From contig NZ_MPOH02000011.1 in assembly GCF_001896135.2 (NCBI RefSeq), positions 788,515 to 852,514 on the forward strand: a stretch of 64,000 nucleotides of DNA. Direction: 5' to 3'. This DNA is from Streptomyces phaeoluteigriseus. GTDB taxonomy: Bacteria; Actinomycetota; Actinomycetes; Streptomycetales; Streptomycetaceae. The notes below the pieces were generated by a model. The model was not told where the DNA came from. It worked only from the letters and a program-made list of their open reading frames with translations, and did not search any database. A program made the position numbers and the translations under genes. Within the stretch, counting starts at the first letter, position 1. Each line of letters starts with the position of its first letter. This document shows positions 16,882-25,952 of this stretch, one piece after another.

Positions 16882-17203
16882 GAGTTCACCGTAGCCACCA
16901 CCGCTCCGGGCTGCCTCGGACCGGGGTAGGAGAGGGGTCTGGGCCATTGGTCCCGGGCCGCGGAGGCACCGGTGATCCGGCCCGGCCGAAAAGTTGATTG
17001 CGGTCGGCGGGGGCGGCCACTACCGTCCTCAGGGTGACTGCCGGGTCGGCCTTGGGCCATGCACGAGTGAGGCGCCCGGCCTCGGCGTGAGCGCGAGGCG
17101 GGCCAGAGGCCCGCCGTCCCCTCTCCGCGGCTTCCTTCCGCCCCTCCCTCCCGCCCTCGCGAGGGCACCCCCTGGACACCGAGACCGGAGACCTTCACTC
17201 ACC
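16882..17203. other. Intergenic promoter region between nat and the VOC gene
   Basis: A 322-bp divergent gap. A TACCGT hexamer at about 17020 (ccactaccgtcctcag) may be a -10 element for the rightward gene. Direct iterations such as ccctctccgcggcttccttccgcccctccctcccgc are only compositional. No small gene with a good ribosome site is supported. Confidence 0.5.
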
Positions 17204-17602
17204 ATGCCCGCCCAGTCAGCGCTTCCCCAGCTCAACCACCTCGCCGTGCACGCCCATGACCGGCAGCTCTCGGCCGAGTTCCTCGCCGCGATCCTGGGCC
17301 TGTCGGTCGGCGCGCCCTTCGGCCCGTTCCTGCCGGTCGACCTCGGCAACGGCGTCACGTTCGACTTCTACGAGATGCGCGACGAGCCGATCCAGTCCCA
17401 GCACTACGCGTTCCTCGTGGCGGAGGACCAGTTCGACGCGATGATCGCCCGCCTGGAGGCGGTCGGCGTCACGTACTACGCAGACCCCCGGCACAGCCAA
17501 CCCGGCCGCACCAACAGCCTGTTCGGCGGCCGGGGCGCGTACTTCCTCGACCCGGACGGCCACAACCTGGAGATCATGACAACGCCGTACGCCCGGCCGT
17601 AG
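17204..17602 (+). CDS. VOC family (glyoxalase/dioxygenase fold) protein
   Basis: A 132-residue single-domain vicinal-oxygen-chelate protein. Two beta-alpha-beta-beta-beta modules: LNHLAVHAHDRQLSAEFLAAILGL with a possible metal His (LNHLAVH), and YAFLVAEDQFDAMIARLEAVGV ending YFLDPDGHNLEIMTTPY, where the Glu of HNLEI is the usual third ligand. These proteins bind a divalent metal and act as lyases, dioxygenases or resistance proteins; the substrate cannot be assigned. Starts at ATG 17204. Convergent with the lamin-tail gene, with a strong hairpin between them. Confidence 0.85.
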   Translation: MPAQSALPQLNHLAVHAHDRQLSAEFLAAILGLSVGAPFGPFLPVDLGNGVTFDFYEMRDEPIQSQHYAFLVAEDQFDAMIARLEAVGVTYYADPRHSQPGRTNSLFGGRGAYFLDPDGHNLEIMTTPYARP

Positions 17603-17668
17603 GAGGCGGAGGGGCTTCGCCCGCGTCCTCCTCCCCGTGCTGGCCCGGGTGAGGCCGCGCGCACGCAG

Positions 17669-17711
17669 GGCGGCGCGCCCGGCCCAGGGAGGTAGGGCCG
17701 GACGCGCCGCC
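17669..17711. terminator. Bidirectional hairpin terminator
   Basis: A long inverted repeat, GGCGGCGCGCCCGGCCC on the left arm and GGGCCGGACGCGCCGCC on the right with one mismatch, separated by 9 bp. It sits between two convergent stop codons (17602 and 17726), where a shared terminator is expected. Confidence 0.75.
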
Positions 17712-17725
17712 GTGCGGGGTCGTCG

Positions 17726-18310
17726 TCAGTGGCGGTCGCCGCCGTGGCCGTGGTGGCGGTCGCCGTTCCAGGAGCGGCCGTCGTGACGGCCGTCGTGACG
17801 GCCCTCGTGACGGTCGCCCTGACGGCCCTCGTGACGGTCGCCGTGGCGGGAGCGGCGCTCGCCCCATGAGGCCTCGTCGATCACGCGGTCGCGGTGGTTG
17901 CGCAGCGTGGCGGTGTCGGAGTGGTTGTCCCACACGTGGTGGCGACGGTCCTGGAACAGGTCGGTGCGGGTGTCGCGGCCCTCGCCGGTGTGGACGCGGA
18001 CGGTGGCGCGGGCGGGCAGCCGGTAGCGGTCGATGGTGTAGGTCTCGCCGTCCTCGTCCGACAGCGTCCACCCGGAGAGGTTGACGGCCTGGCGGGTGGT
18101 GTTGGTCAGCTCCACCCACTCCTTGTTGAGGGAGGCGTTGGTGCGCCTGTCACGGCCCGGTGCGTCGTACTGCACGGCGCTGATCTCCACGCGCGGCCGG
18201 TCCGGCGTGCGGTCGGCGGCGGAGGCCGGCAGCGTCACCGCCCCGAGGACGGCGGCGGCCGCGAGCGAGGCGGCTGCGAGACGGCGGACGGGAACAGGGG
18301 TTACGGACAC
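17726..18310 (-). CDS. Secreted lamin-tail-domain protein with His/Asp/Arg-rich tail
   Basis: A 194-residue exported protein. A Sec signal peptide (RRLAAASLAAAAVLGAVTLPASA) is followed by a lamin-tail (LTD) beta-sandwich: VEISAVQYDAPG, LNKEWVELTNTTRQAVNLSGWTLSDEDGETYTI and a later VWDNHSDTATLRNHRDRVIDEASWG. The last 45 residues are low complexity, built on repeats of GDRHEGR and DGRHDGR, with about ten histidines. The LTD is known in actinobacteria as a cell-surface or nuclease-associated module. The tail could bind metal or polyanions (inference). GTG 18310 with AGGAG upstream. Confidence 0.85.
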   Translation of the reverse strand: MSVTPVPVRRLAAASLAAAAVLGAVTLPASAADRTPDRPRVEISAVQYDAPGRDRRTNASLNKEWVELTNTTRQAVNLSGWTLSDEDGETYTIDRYRLPARATVRVHTGEGRDTRTDLFQDRRHHVWDNHSDTATLRNHRDRVIDEASWGERRSRHGDRHEGRQGDRHEGRHDGRHDGRSWNGDRHHGHGGDRH

Positions 18311-18536
18311 GGGGGGTCTCCTTGGGTGGTGCGGATGACGGCCGGTCGGCCGCGCCACGCACACCTGACCACCGGGACGCGGCCCGGACGCCCGTCCCAC
18401 GCCCCGCGTTACAGATCGTCCATAAAACGGTGATACTCGCCTGCATCGTCCATCAATGAAGCGAATGCATGCAGAACGGGCATAACCGCCGCTCGGCGGC
18501 CCCGCTCGTCCCGCCCGGTTCGCGGCGCTCACCCGA

Positions 18537-18582
18537 AAGTGCGTCACGACGGCGGGCCCAAGTGCGTCACGACGGCGGGCCC
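18537..18582. repeat. Perfect 23-bp tandem duplication
   Basis: A 23-bp unit beginning AAGTGCGTCACGACGG and ending CGGGCCC occurs twice head-to-tail (18537-18559, 18560-18582). It lies in the gap between the lamin-tail gene promoter and the MMPL terminator. No coding frame is supported here. Confidence 0.8.
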
Positions 18583-18616
18583 CGTGCGGACGGGGCGTGG
18601 AGAGGGCACGGAGAAA

Positions 18617-18658
18617 GGCCGGTGAGGACGCCCCGTCCCCACGGAGCCCTCACCGGCC
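18617..18658. terminator. Hairpin terminator downstream of the MMPL gene
   Basis: GGCCGGTGAGG (18617-18627) and CCTCACCGGCC (18648-18658) form a perfect 11-bp stem around a 20-nt loop, 30 bp after the MMPL stop codon. Confidence 0.7.
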
Positions 18659-18688
18659 GTCCCTCCACCGCGCCCGCTCAGCGCGGCG

Positions 18689-21013
18689 TCATGCGCGGAC
18701 CAGTTCCCGGTCCTTGTCCGGGTCGGGGTCCGAGTTCTCGGAGTCGAGGGCCTTGAGTCCCTCGCCCTCGACGTCCACGTTGGGCAGGGCCCGGTCCAGC
18801 CACTTCGGGAGCCACCAGGCCTTCTTGCCGAGCAGGGCCAGGACGGCCGGGACGATCGCCATGCGGACGACGAACGCGTCGAAGAACACCGCGATGGCCA
18901 GTCCGAAGCCGATCATCTTGATCATCTGCTCGCTGGAGGTGATGAAGCCGCCGAAGACGGCCATCATGATGACCGCGGCGGCCGCCACGACCCGCGAGCT
19001 GTGCCGGAACCCGGTGACGATGGCCCGGGCCGGCGTCTCGCCGTGGACGTAGGCCTCCCGCATGCGGGTCACGAGGAAGACCTCGTAGTCCATCGCGAGG
19101 CCGAAGACCACGCCGACCATGAAGATCGGCATCATCGACATGATCGGGCCGGTCTCCTCGACTCCCAGCAGGCCGCCGAGCCAGCCCCACTGGAAGACCG
19201 CGACGACGGCGCCGAGCGCGGCGAGCACGCTGAGCAGGAAGCCGAGGGCCGCCTTCAGCGGGACCAGGATGGAGCGGAAGACGACGATGAGGAGGAGGAA
19301 GGCGAGGCCCACCACCAGACCCAGGTACGGGATCAGCGCGTCGTTGAGCTTCTGCGAGAAGTCGATGTTCATCGCGGTGGTGCCGGTGACCAGGACCTCC
19401 GCGCCGGTGTCGGCCTTGATGCCGGCGCCCTCGTCACGGATGGCGTGCACCAGGTCCTCGGTCTGTGTCGAGGACGGCTTGGAGTTCGGTATCACGGTGA
19501 TCGTCGCGGTGTCGCCGGCCTTGTTGAAGGCGGCCGGGGTGACCGTCACGACGTCCTTGAGGCCCTTGATCCCGTCGGTGACGCTGGTGACCGCGGCCTG
19601 CGGGTCGTCGCTCCCCTGGGCGTCGACGACGATCATCAGCGGCCCGTTGAAGCCGGGGCCGAAACCGTCCGACAGCAGGTCGTACGCCCGGCGCTGCGTG
19701 GTGGACGTCGGCTGCGAACCGTCGTCGGGCAGTCCCAGCTCCAACTGGGTGGCGGGGACGGCGATCGCCCCGAGACCGACCACGCCGAACAGCAGGACGG
19801 CGACCGGGCGGCGGATGACGAAGTTCGCCCAGCGGGTGCCGAGCCCGGCCTTGGCCGCCGCCCGCGGCTTCTCGGACGTGTCGGACTCCTTCCCGGACTC
19901 CTGCGACCGCTGGGACTCTTGGGACGGCTGGGACTTCTCGGACCCCTGGGGCTCCTCGCTCCGTGCGGCCCTGCCGGCGCCGCGCGGCCTGCGCTTCTCG
20001 CCCGCCGGACGGATCTTCCGGCCCGCGTAGCCGAGCAGTGCCGGGATCATGGTGAGGGCGATGAGGACGGCGACGACGACCGTGCCGGCCGCGGCGAGAC
20101 CCATCTTGGTCAGCATCGGGACGTTGACGACCGCGAGGCCCGCGAGGGCGATCACGACGGTGAGGCCGGCGAAGACCACGGCCGATCCGGCGGTGCCGGT
20201 GGCGCGGCCCGCCGCCTCCTCCCGGTCCCGGCCGTCGGCGAGTTCGCCGCGGTAGCGGGAGACGATGAACAGCGCGTAGTCGATGCCGACCGCGAGGCCG
20301 ATCATCAGCGCGAGGGTGGAGGTGGTGTCACCGAGGTCGAGCGCGTTGGCGAGGGCGGTGATGGTGGAGACGCCGATGCCGACGCCGATGATCGCCGTCA
20401 GGAGCGGGAGTCCGGCCGCGACCAGCGAGCCGAGGGTGATGACGAGGACGACCGCGGCCAGCGCGATGCCGACGATCTCACCGGCGGCTCCCGGCTCGGC
20501 CGCCGCCTGGAGGGCGTCGCCGCCGATGTCGACGGTCAGCCCGGCGGCCCGCGCGTCGTCGCCGGCCGCTTCCAGGGCGTCCCTGGTGGAGTCGGCCAGT
20601 TCCATGCCCGGGGCGTCGTACTTCACCGACGTGTAGGCGACCGAGCCGTCCTTGCTGACCGCGTCCGTGGTGAACGGGTCGGTGACCGAGACGACCTCGG
20701 AGCCGTCGCCCAGTTCCTTGACGGTCTCGGCGACGGTCGCCCTGTGGTCGGCGTCCGTCATCTTCTCGCCCTCGGGCGCCTTGAAGACGATGCGTCCGGT
20801 CCCGCCGTCGGCGCTGGCGCCCGGGAACCGCTGTTCCAGCAGGTCGAACGCCTTCTGGGCCTCAGTGCCGGGGATGGAGAAGGAGGTCGTGCCCGGTGTG
20901 GGCGCGGAGGCCGCGCCGACGCCGGCGAGCGTCAGCAGGGCGACCCAGATCAGGGCGACGAAGTGCCGTCGCCGGAAAGCGAGCCGGCCGAGTTTGTAGA
21001 GGAACGTGGCCAC
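18689..21013 (-). CDS. MMPL/RND-type exporter
   Basis: A 774-residue inner-membrane transporter of the MmpL class with two repeats of one membrane helix, an outside domain and five helices. The intramembrane proton-relay motifs are GIDYALFIVSRYRGEL in the first half and AMDYEVFLVTRMREAY in the second. A Glu/Ser/Gln-rich cytoplasmic linker (EEPQGSEKSQPSQESQRSQE) separates the halves. MmpL-type pumps export lipids, pigments or drugs in actinobacteria; substrate unknown. GTG 21013 (ATFLYKLGRLAFRR) is chosen with GGGAG upstream. Transcribed in the same direction as the upstream TetR gene, which probably represses it. Confidence 0.92.
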   Translation of the reverse strand: MATFLYKLGRLAFRRRHFVALIWVALLTLAGVGAASAPTPGTTSFSIPGTEAQKAFDLLEQRFPGASADGGTGRIVFKAPEGEKMTDADHRATVAETVKELGDGSEVVSVTDPFTTDAVSKDGSVAYTSVKYDAPGMELADSTRDALEAAGDDARAAGLTVDIGGDALQAAAEPGAAGEIVGIALAAVVLVITLGSLVAAGLPLLTAIIGVGIGVSTITALANALDLGDTTSTLALMIGLAVGIDYALFIVSRYRGELADGRDREEAAGRATGTAGSAVVFAGLTVVIALAGLAVVNVPMLTKMGLAAAGTVVVAVLIALTMIPALLGYAGRKIRPAGEKRRPRGAGRAARSEEPQGSEKSQPSQESQRSQESGKESDTSEKPRAAAKAGLGTRWANFVIRRPVAVLLFGVVGLGAIAVPATQLELGLPDDGSQPTSTTQRRAYDLLSDGFGPGFNGPLMIVVDAQGSDDPQAAVTSVTDGIKGLKDVVTVTPAAFNKAGDTATITVIPNSKPSSTQTEDLVHAIRDEGAGIKADTGAEVLVTGTTAMNIDFSQKLNDALIPYLGLVVGLAFLLLIVVFRSILVPLKAALGFLLSVLAALGAVVAVFQWGWLGGLLGVEETGPIMSMMPIFMVGVVFGLAMDYEVFLVTRMREAYVHGETPARAIVTGFRHSSRVVAAAAVIMMAVFGGFITSSEQMIKMIGFGLAIAVFFDAFVVRMAIVPAVLALLGKKAWWLPKWLDRALPNVDVEGEGLKALDSENSDPDPDKDRELVRA

Positions 21014-21054
21014 AGGGGCGTACTCCCGCTCATGTCGTGAGGTGGTGGGGGCCG

Positions 21055-21118
21055 GTGTCGGAATCCCGGCCGGATCAGCGCGCGCCAGAAGGCGTGCGCC
21101 CGGCCGGGGTTCCGACAC
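21055..21118 (-). terminator. Long hairpin between tetR and the MMPL gene
   Basis: Arms GTGTCGGAATCCCGGCCGG (21055-21073) and CCGGCCGGGGTTCCGACAC (21100-21118) pair over 19 bp with one mismatch. Its position between a repressor gene and its downstream pump could partly terminate read-through or protect the distal message. Confidence 0.6.
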
Positions 21119-21215
21119 CCGCCCGAGGGCAGGGTTGACCAACCCGCCGGGAGGCAGGGGTGATCGGCCCGACGACGTGAGCGGTGACGTCAGGAGGGGC
21201 GGACCGCGGGGACGG

Positions 21216-21827
21216 TCAGGTGGTGGTGGGGACGCCGAGGGCGGGGAGGACCACGGCGTCGACGTACGAGCGCAGGAACTCCTGCGTGGGAGGCAGACCG
21301 TCGATCATGGTGCGGGTGGCGAAGGCGCCGACCAGCATGTGCACGACGTACTCCAGCGCGGGACGGTCGGCCCGCACCTCGCCCCGGTCCACCGCGCGCT
21401 GCATGACGCGCCGGAACTCGTCCATCTCCGGCTGGATGAGCAGTTCCTTGAAGGCCCGCATCAGGTCGGGGTTGGAGTGCACCGCCATCGCCAGGGCCCG
21501 CATCAGGTCGGAGTTCCGCTCCATCGTGCAGTCGTCCTCGCGGGACATGAACGTATGGAGGTCTCCCCGCAGGGAGCCGGTGTCGACGTCGGCGATACCG
21601 CCCGGCTTGTTGTGCCGCATCGCCCGCACGACCAGTTCGGCCTTGCCGCCCCACTGGCGGTAGAGCGTGGCCTTGCTGGACCGGGTGCGGGCGGCGACGG
21701 CGTCCATGGTCAGGGCGTCGTAGCCGACCTCGCGGAGCAGGTCGAGCACGGCCGCGTACAACTCGGCCTCGCGCTCGGGCGTGATGCGACTGCGACGCGC
21801 CGATGCGACCTCAGCCATGTCACTCAC
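21216..21827 (-). CDS. TetR family transcriptional regulator
   Basis: A 203-residue repressor. The helix-turn-helix lies in YDALTMDAVAARTRSSKATLYRQWGGKAELV (residues about 30-60), followed by a TetR_C-like ligand domain with GLPPTQEFLRSYVDAVVLP near the end. GTG 21827 has GGAGG about 7 nt upstream; ATG 21818 is the alternative, losing three residues. It is upstream of and codirectional with the MMPL pump and divergent from the tricorn protease gene. The palindrome at 21889-21903 in the divergent promoter is the obvious operator candidate. Confidence 0.9.
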   Translation of the reverse strand: MSDMAEVASARRSRITPEREAELYAAVLDLLREVGYDALTMDAVAARTRSSKATLYRQWGGKAELVVRAMRHNKPGGIADVDTGSLRGDLHTFMSREDDCTMERNSDLMRALAMAVHSNPDLMRAFKELLIQPEMDEFRRVMQRAVDRGEVRADRPALEYVVHMLVGAFATRTMIDGLPPTQEFLRSYVDAVVLPALGVPTTT

Positions 21828-21888
21828 CTTCCGACCTCCGGCACGGACTCGTCCCGTACGCCTTGAACATACCCCGAGAGCCTGCGAA

Positions 21889-21903
21889 ACGAAACCGTTT
21901 CGT
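21889..21903. promoter_or_regulatory. Putative TetR operator
   Basis: ACGAAACCGTTTCGT is a perfect inverted repeat around one central base. It lies between the divergent tetR (start 21827) and tricorn (start 21975) genes. A second register, CGAAACG-aaac-CGTTTCG, overlaps it. The location suits autoregulation and control of both directions. Confidence 0.65.
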
Positions 21904-21974
21904 ACGTGTGCTGGCTCACGTCGGTGAAGAACACATAAGTTGCCCTGCCCCCCGTGCCGGAAAAGCATGGAAAC

Positions 21975-24900
21975 GTGACCTACCTGCGCCTGCCCCACCT
22001 CAGCGGTGACCAGCTGTGCTTCGTGGCCGAGGACGACCTCTGGCTGGCCCCGCTCGACGGACCCGGCCGCGCCTGGCGGCTCACCGCCGACCGCACCAAA
22101 GCCGGCCACCCCCGCTTCTCGCCCGACGGCCGCCAGGTCGCCTACACGAGCTGGCGCAGCCTCGTGCCCGAGATCCACCTGATCCCCGTCGACGGCGGCC
22201 CCGGACGGCGGCTCACCTACTGGGGCAGCCCCGACACCCGGGTCTGCGGCTGGACCCCGGACGGCGACATCCTCGCCGTCGCCTCCCACGGCGAGCCCTT
22301 CTCCTACTTCACCTGGGCGTACAAGGTCACCCCCGACGGCTCCCCCGGCCGCAAACTGCCCTGGGGCCCCGTCGCCGACCTCCAGGTCGCCGACCTCGAC
22401 GGCGAACGCCGCACCCTCCTGCTCACCGGCACCCCGCCGCACGAGCCGGCCGCCTGGAAGCGGTACCGGGGCGGCGCCATGGGCCGGCTCTGGCTGCACG
22501 GGCAGCGGCTGCTCGCCGACCTGGAGGGCCACCTCGACGCCCCCATGCTCGTCGGCGGCCGGGTCGCCTTCCTCTCCGACCACGAGGGCGTCGGCAACCT
22601 CTACTCCTGCGCCCACGACGGCTCCGACCTGCGCCGGCACACCGACCACGACGCCTTCTACGCCCGCAACGCCGCCAGCGACGGCACCCGCGTGGTGTAC
22701 CAGTGCGCCGGGGACCTGTGGATCGTCGACGACCTGTCCCCCGGCTCCGAGCCGCGCCGGATCGACGTACGGCTGAGCGGCCCCCGGACGGGGCGGCGGG
22801 CGTACCAGATCCCGGCCGCGCAGCACGTGGACGGGATCTCGGTGGACGAGACCGGGCGGGCGAGCGCGGTCGTCGTTCGCGGCAGCCTGTACTGGCTCAC
22901 CCACCGCGACGGGCCCGCGCGGACCATCACCGACACCCCCGGGGTACGGGTCCGGCTCCCGGAGATGCTCGGCTCGGGCGGACAGGTCGCCTATGTGACG
23001 GACGCGGAGGGCGAGGACGCCGTCGAGATCGCCCACCTGCCCCGCGCCACCGGCGATCGTGCGCCGCGCCGCCTGGCCTCCGGCGGGCTGGGCCGGGTCC
23101 TGGAGATGGTGTCCGACCCGGCGGGCGAACGGCTGGCGATCGCCTCCCACGACGGCCGCCTGCTGCTCGTCACCGTGTCCGACGGGGTGGCCGAGGCGGC
23201 CGAGGCGGCCGAGGGGGAGGGGGCGGACGAGGCGGCCGAGGGGGCGGCCGAGGCGCGGAGGAGGGGGCGGCCGCAGCGCGGACGCCGGGAAACCCGACAG
23301 CTCCGACCGGAGAGGTCGTCGAGCTGATCCGCTCGGTCAACGGGCCCGTGCGCGATCTCGCCTTCTCACCGGACGGCGCCTGGCTGACCTGGTCGCATCC
23401 GGGGATCGGGCGGTCGCTGCGGCAGATCAAGATGGCCCGGATCTCCGGGCGCGGAAAGGGCGACGGACTGGTCGTCGACGTCACGAACGGCCGCTTCGAG
23501 GACGAGAACCCGGTCTTCACCCGCGACGGCCGCTATCTCGCCTTCCTCTCCTGGCGCGGCTTCGACCCGGTGTACGACGTCCACACCGGCGACCTCTCCT
23601 TCCCCCTCGGCTGCCGGCCCTACCTGGTGCCGCTGAACTCCGCGACCCCCTCCCCCTTCGCCCTGACCCCCGAGGGACGGCCGGCCGCGGGCGGGCTCGA
23701 CCCGGTCGAGGACGAGGGCGGCGACGGCACGGTGACCGTCGAGGTCGAGGGCCTGGCGAGCCGGGTGACCCCGTTCCCGGTGACCGCCTCCAAGTACTCG
23801 GCGCTGTTCCCGGTCGCGGGCGGCGGCCTGGTCTGGCTGCGCTGGCCGATCTCCGGGGCGCTCGGCGAGACCTTCGCCAACCCGGACGACACCAGCGGGC
23901 GGCCGACGCTGGAGTACTTCAACCTCGGCAAGGCGAAGAAGTCCGAACTCGTCGGTCACCTCGACTGGTTCGCGGTCAGCGGCGACGGCAGCCGGCTGGT
24001 CGTCGTCGACGAGGGCGAGCTGCGCGCGGTGCCCTCCACCGAGTCCGGCGACGTGGACTCCACGGTCTGGATCGACCTGCGCCGCATCCTCCACGAGGTC
24101 GACCCGGGCGCCGAGTGGCGGCAGGCCTACGCGGAGGCGGGCCGGCTCATCCGCGCCTACTTCTGGGACCCGGGGATGTGCGGCATCGACTGGGACGCGG
24201 TCCTCGACCAGTACCGGCCCCTCGTCGAACGGGTCGCCTCCCCCGACGAGTTCGCCGACCTGCTCCGCGAGGTCCTCGGTGAACTCGGCACCTCCCACGC
24301 CTACGTCACCGCCGCCCGCCGCAACGAGGGCCCGCCCCACTACCAGCGCCGGCAGGGCCTCCTCGGCGCCAACCTCGCGTGCCGGGACGGCCGTTGGACG
24401 GTCAAGCGGATCCTGCCCGGCGACTCCTCCGACTCCAAGGCACGCTCACCGCTGGCCGGGACCGGCATCCGCGAGGGCGCGGTGCTCACCCATGTCGACG
24501 GACGGCCGGTGGACCCGGTCACCGGTCCCTACCCGCTGCTGGCGGGAGCGGGCGGTACGACCGTGGAGCTGACGTTCACCCCCGCCGAGGGCGGGAACGG
24601 GCGGGCCCGGCGGGTCGCCGTCCTCCCCCTTCTCGACGAACGGCCACTGCGCTACCAGGACTGGGTCGCCAAACGCCGCGAGGTCGTACGGGAGTTGAGC
24701 GGCGGGCGGTGCGGCTATCTGCACATCCCCGACATGGGCGGCTCCGGCTGGGCCCAGTTCAACCGCGACCTGCGGATGGAGGTGTCCCGGCCCGCACTGA
24801 TCGTGGACGTCCGCGGCAACGCGGGCGGGCACATCAGCGAACTCGTGGTGGAGAAACTGACCCGCACCATCCTCGGCTGGGACCTCACCCGCGACGCCCA

Positions 24901-25336
24901 GCCCGTGTCGTACGCCTCCAACGCGCCCCGCGGACCCGTCGTCGCCCTAGCCGACGAGGCGACCTCCTCCGACGGCGACATGATCACGGCCGCGTTCAAG
25001 CTGCTGAGGCTCGGGCCCGTCGTGGGGCAGCGGACCTGGGGTGGAGTCGTCGGCATGACCGGCCGGCACCAGCTCGGCGACGGGTCGGTCATCACGGTAC
25101 CGATGAACGCGGCCTGGTTCGACGCGTACGGGTGGTCCGTGGAGAACCACGGCGTCGCCCCCGACCTGGAGGCGCTGCGGACTCCGCTGGACTGGGCGGA
25201 GGGGCGGCACGCGCAGCTCGACGACGCGGTTTCGCTGGCGCTGACCCTGCTGGAGACCAACCCGCCGGCGACACCTCCGAGCCTCTCCCACGTCCCGGAC
25301 CGTTCCCGTCCACGGCTGCCCCCGCGGGGGCACTGA
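21975..25336 (+). pseudogene. Tricorn-type S41 protease, frame broken once
   Basis: Two frames join into a protein of about 1120 residues. The first half is beta-propeller (LPHLSGDQLCFVAEDDLWL, RFSPDGRQVAYTSWRSL). The second is a further propeller (FSPDGAWLTWSHPGIGRS), a tricorn C1 domain, a PDZ domain (LAGTGIREGAVLTHVDGRPVDP) and the peptidase core with HISELVVEKLTRTI and the nucleophile Ser in ADEATSSDGDMI. Family members degrade oligopeptides released by the proteasome. The join is in the G-run linker at about 23205-23275, where the first frame ends in Glu/Ala/Arg repeats and the other starts GEVVELIRSVNGPVRDLAF. Span 3362 nt fits one lost base. GTG 21975 gives the expected TYLRLPHL start. 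Confidence 0.9.
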
Positions 25337-25398
25337 GCGTCACGATCCGGCTGCCCCCGCGAGGGCGTTGAGCGTGCCCCCGCGAGGGCGTTGAGCGT
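25318..25398. repeat. Three copies of a 23-bp GC repeat overlapping the tricorn 3' end
   Basis: Units at 25318-25340, 25353-25375 and 25376-25398 share CCCCGCGAGGGCGTTGAGCG; the last two are perfect and adjacent, the first diverged (its CACTGAGCG contains the protease stop codon). Each contains the hairpin CCCCCGCGAGGG-like arm and could contribute to termination. Confidence 0.7.
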
Positions 25399-25509
25399 CG
25401 CGCTCCGGCCGCGGCCGCACAGTTCCCCGCCCGCCTCGGGGAGTTGCCGGCACCGTCGGCTCGAGTAGGCGCCGGGTGACCATCTGGACGGGCGGCAGGA
25501 CAACCCACC

Positions 25510-25560
25510 CCGGGGGCGCGGGGAACTGCGCGACCAGCCACCCACCACCCCGCACCCGAC
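25510..25560. repeat. Dispersed Streptomyces intergenic repeat element
   Basis: The string around GCGCGGGGAACTGCGCGACC followed by AGCCACCCACC is recalled as a sequence recurring in intergenic regions of many Streptomyces genomes. A partial inverted copy (CAGTTCCCCGCCCGCC) lies about 90 bp upstream at 25420-25435, so the pair brackets the gap. Function unknown. Confidence 0.5.
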
Positions 25561-25586
25561 AACGGCCCCCGTCACACAACAAGCGC

Positions 25587-25615
25587 GGGGTGCCCCCCTT
25601 GACGAAGGGCACCCC
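25587..25615. terminator. Hairpin terminator between tricorn and the CsbD-like gene
   Basis: GGGGTGCCC and GGGCACCCC form a perfect 9-bp stem with an 11-nt loop, located between convergent genes. Confidence 0.65.
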
Positions 25616-25640
25616 TCTGCGCTCAAGCCCAGCGGCAGCG

Positions 25641-25862
25641 TTACCGCATCGCCTCGGGGTCGAAGTCCGCGTCGTAGCGGTCCTCCTCGTCACCGAGCGT
25701 GCGCGTGCGCTGCGGGTCCTGCTCACGGCGCTGCGGGTCCTGCTCGCGCTCGCCACGCTGGCGCCCGCGCTCCTTGGCCTGTTCCTTCGTCTCGTCCATC
25801 TTCTGCTTGGCCTTGTCCTGCCACTGCTCGGCCTGGTCCTGGAACTTGTCCTTCATACCCAT
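25641..25862 (-). CDS. Small hydrophilic CsbD-like/antitermination-like protein
   Basis: A 73-residue, highly charged protein, KDKFQDQAEQWQDKAKQKMDETKEQAKERGRQRG, predicted to be a single amphipathic helix, with an acidic tail containing DEEDRYDADFDPEA. Similar small proteins are abundant in Streptomyces and resemble CsbD stress proteins. QDP(Q)RR/EQDPQR repeats are present in the middle. A GGGAG site precedes ATG 25862; ATG 25856 is an alternative. No partner genes suggest a role. Confidence 0.75.
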   Translation of the reverse strand: MGMKDKFQDQAEQWQDKAKQKMDETKEQAKERGRQRGEREQDPQRREQDPQRTRTLGDEEDRYDADFDPEAMR

Positions 25863-25952
25863 GTGGGTTCACTCCCGAATGAGGGTGAGGGGGATCGGCC
25901 CTTGGTCGGGCCTCGACCAGATTCACACGGCAGGACATCCCGCGCATTTCGA

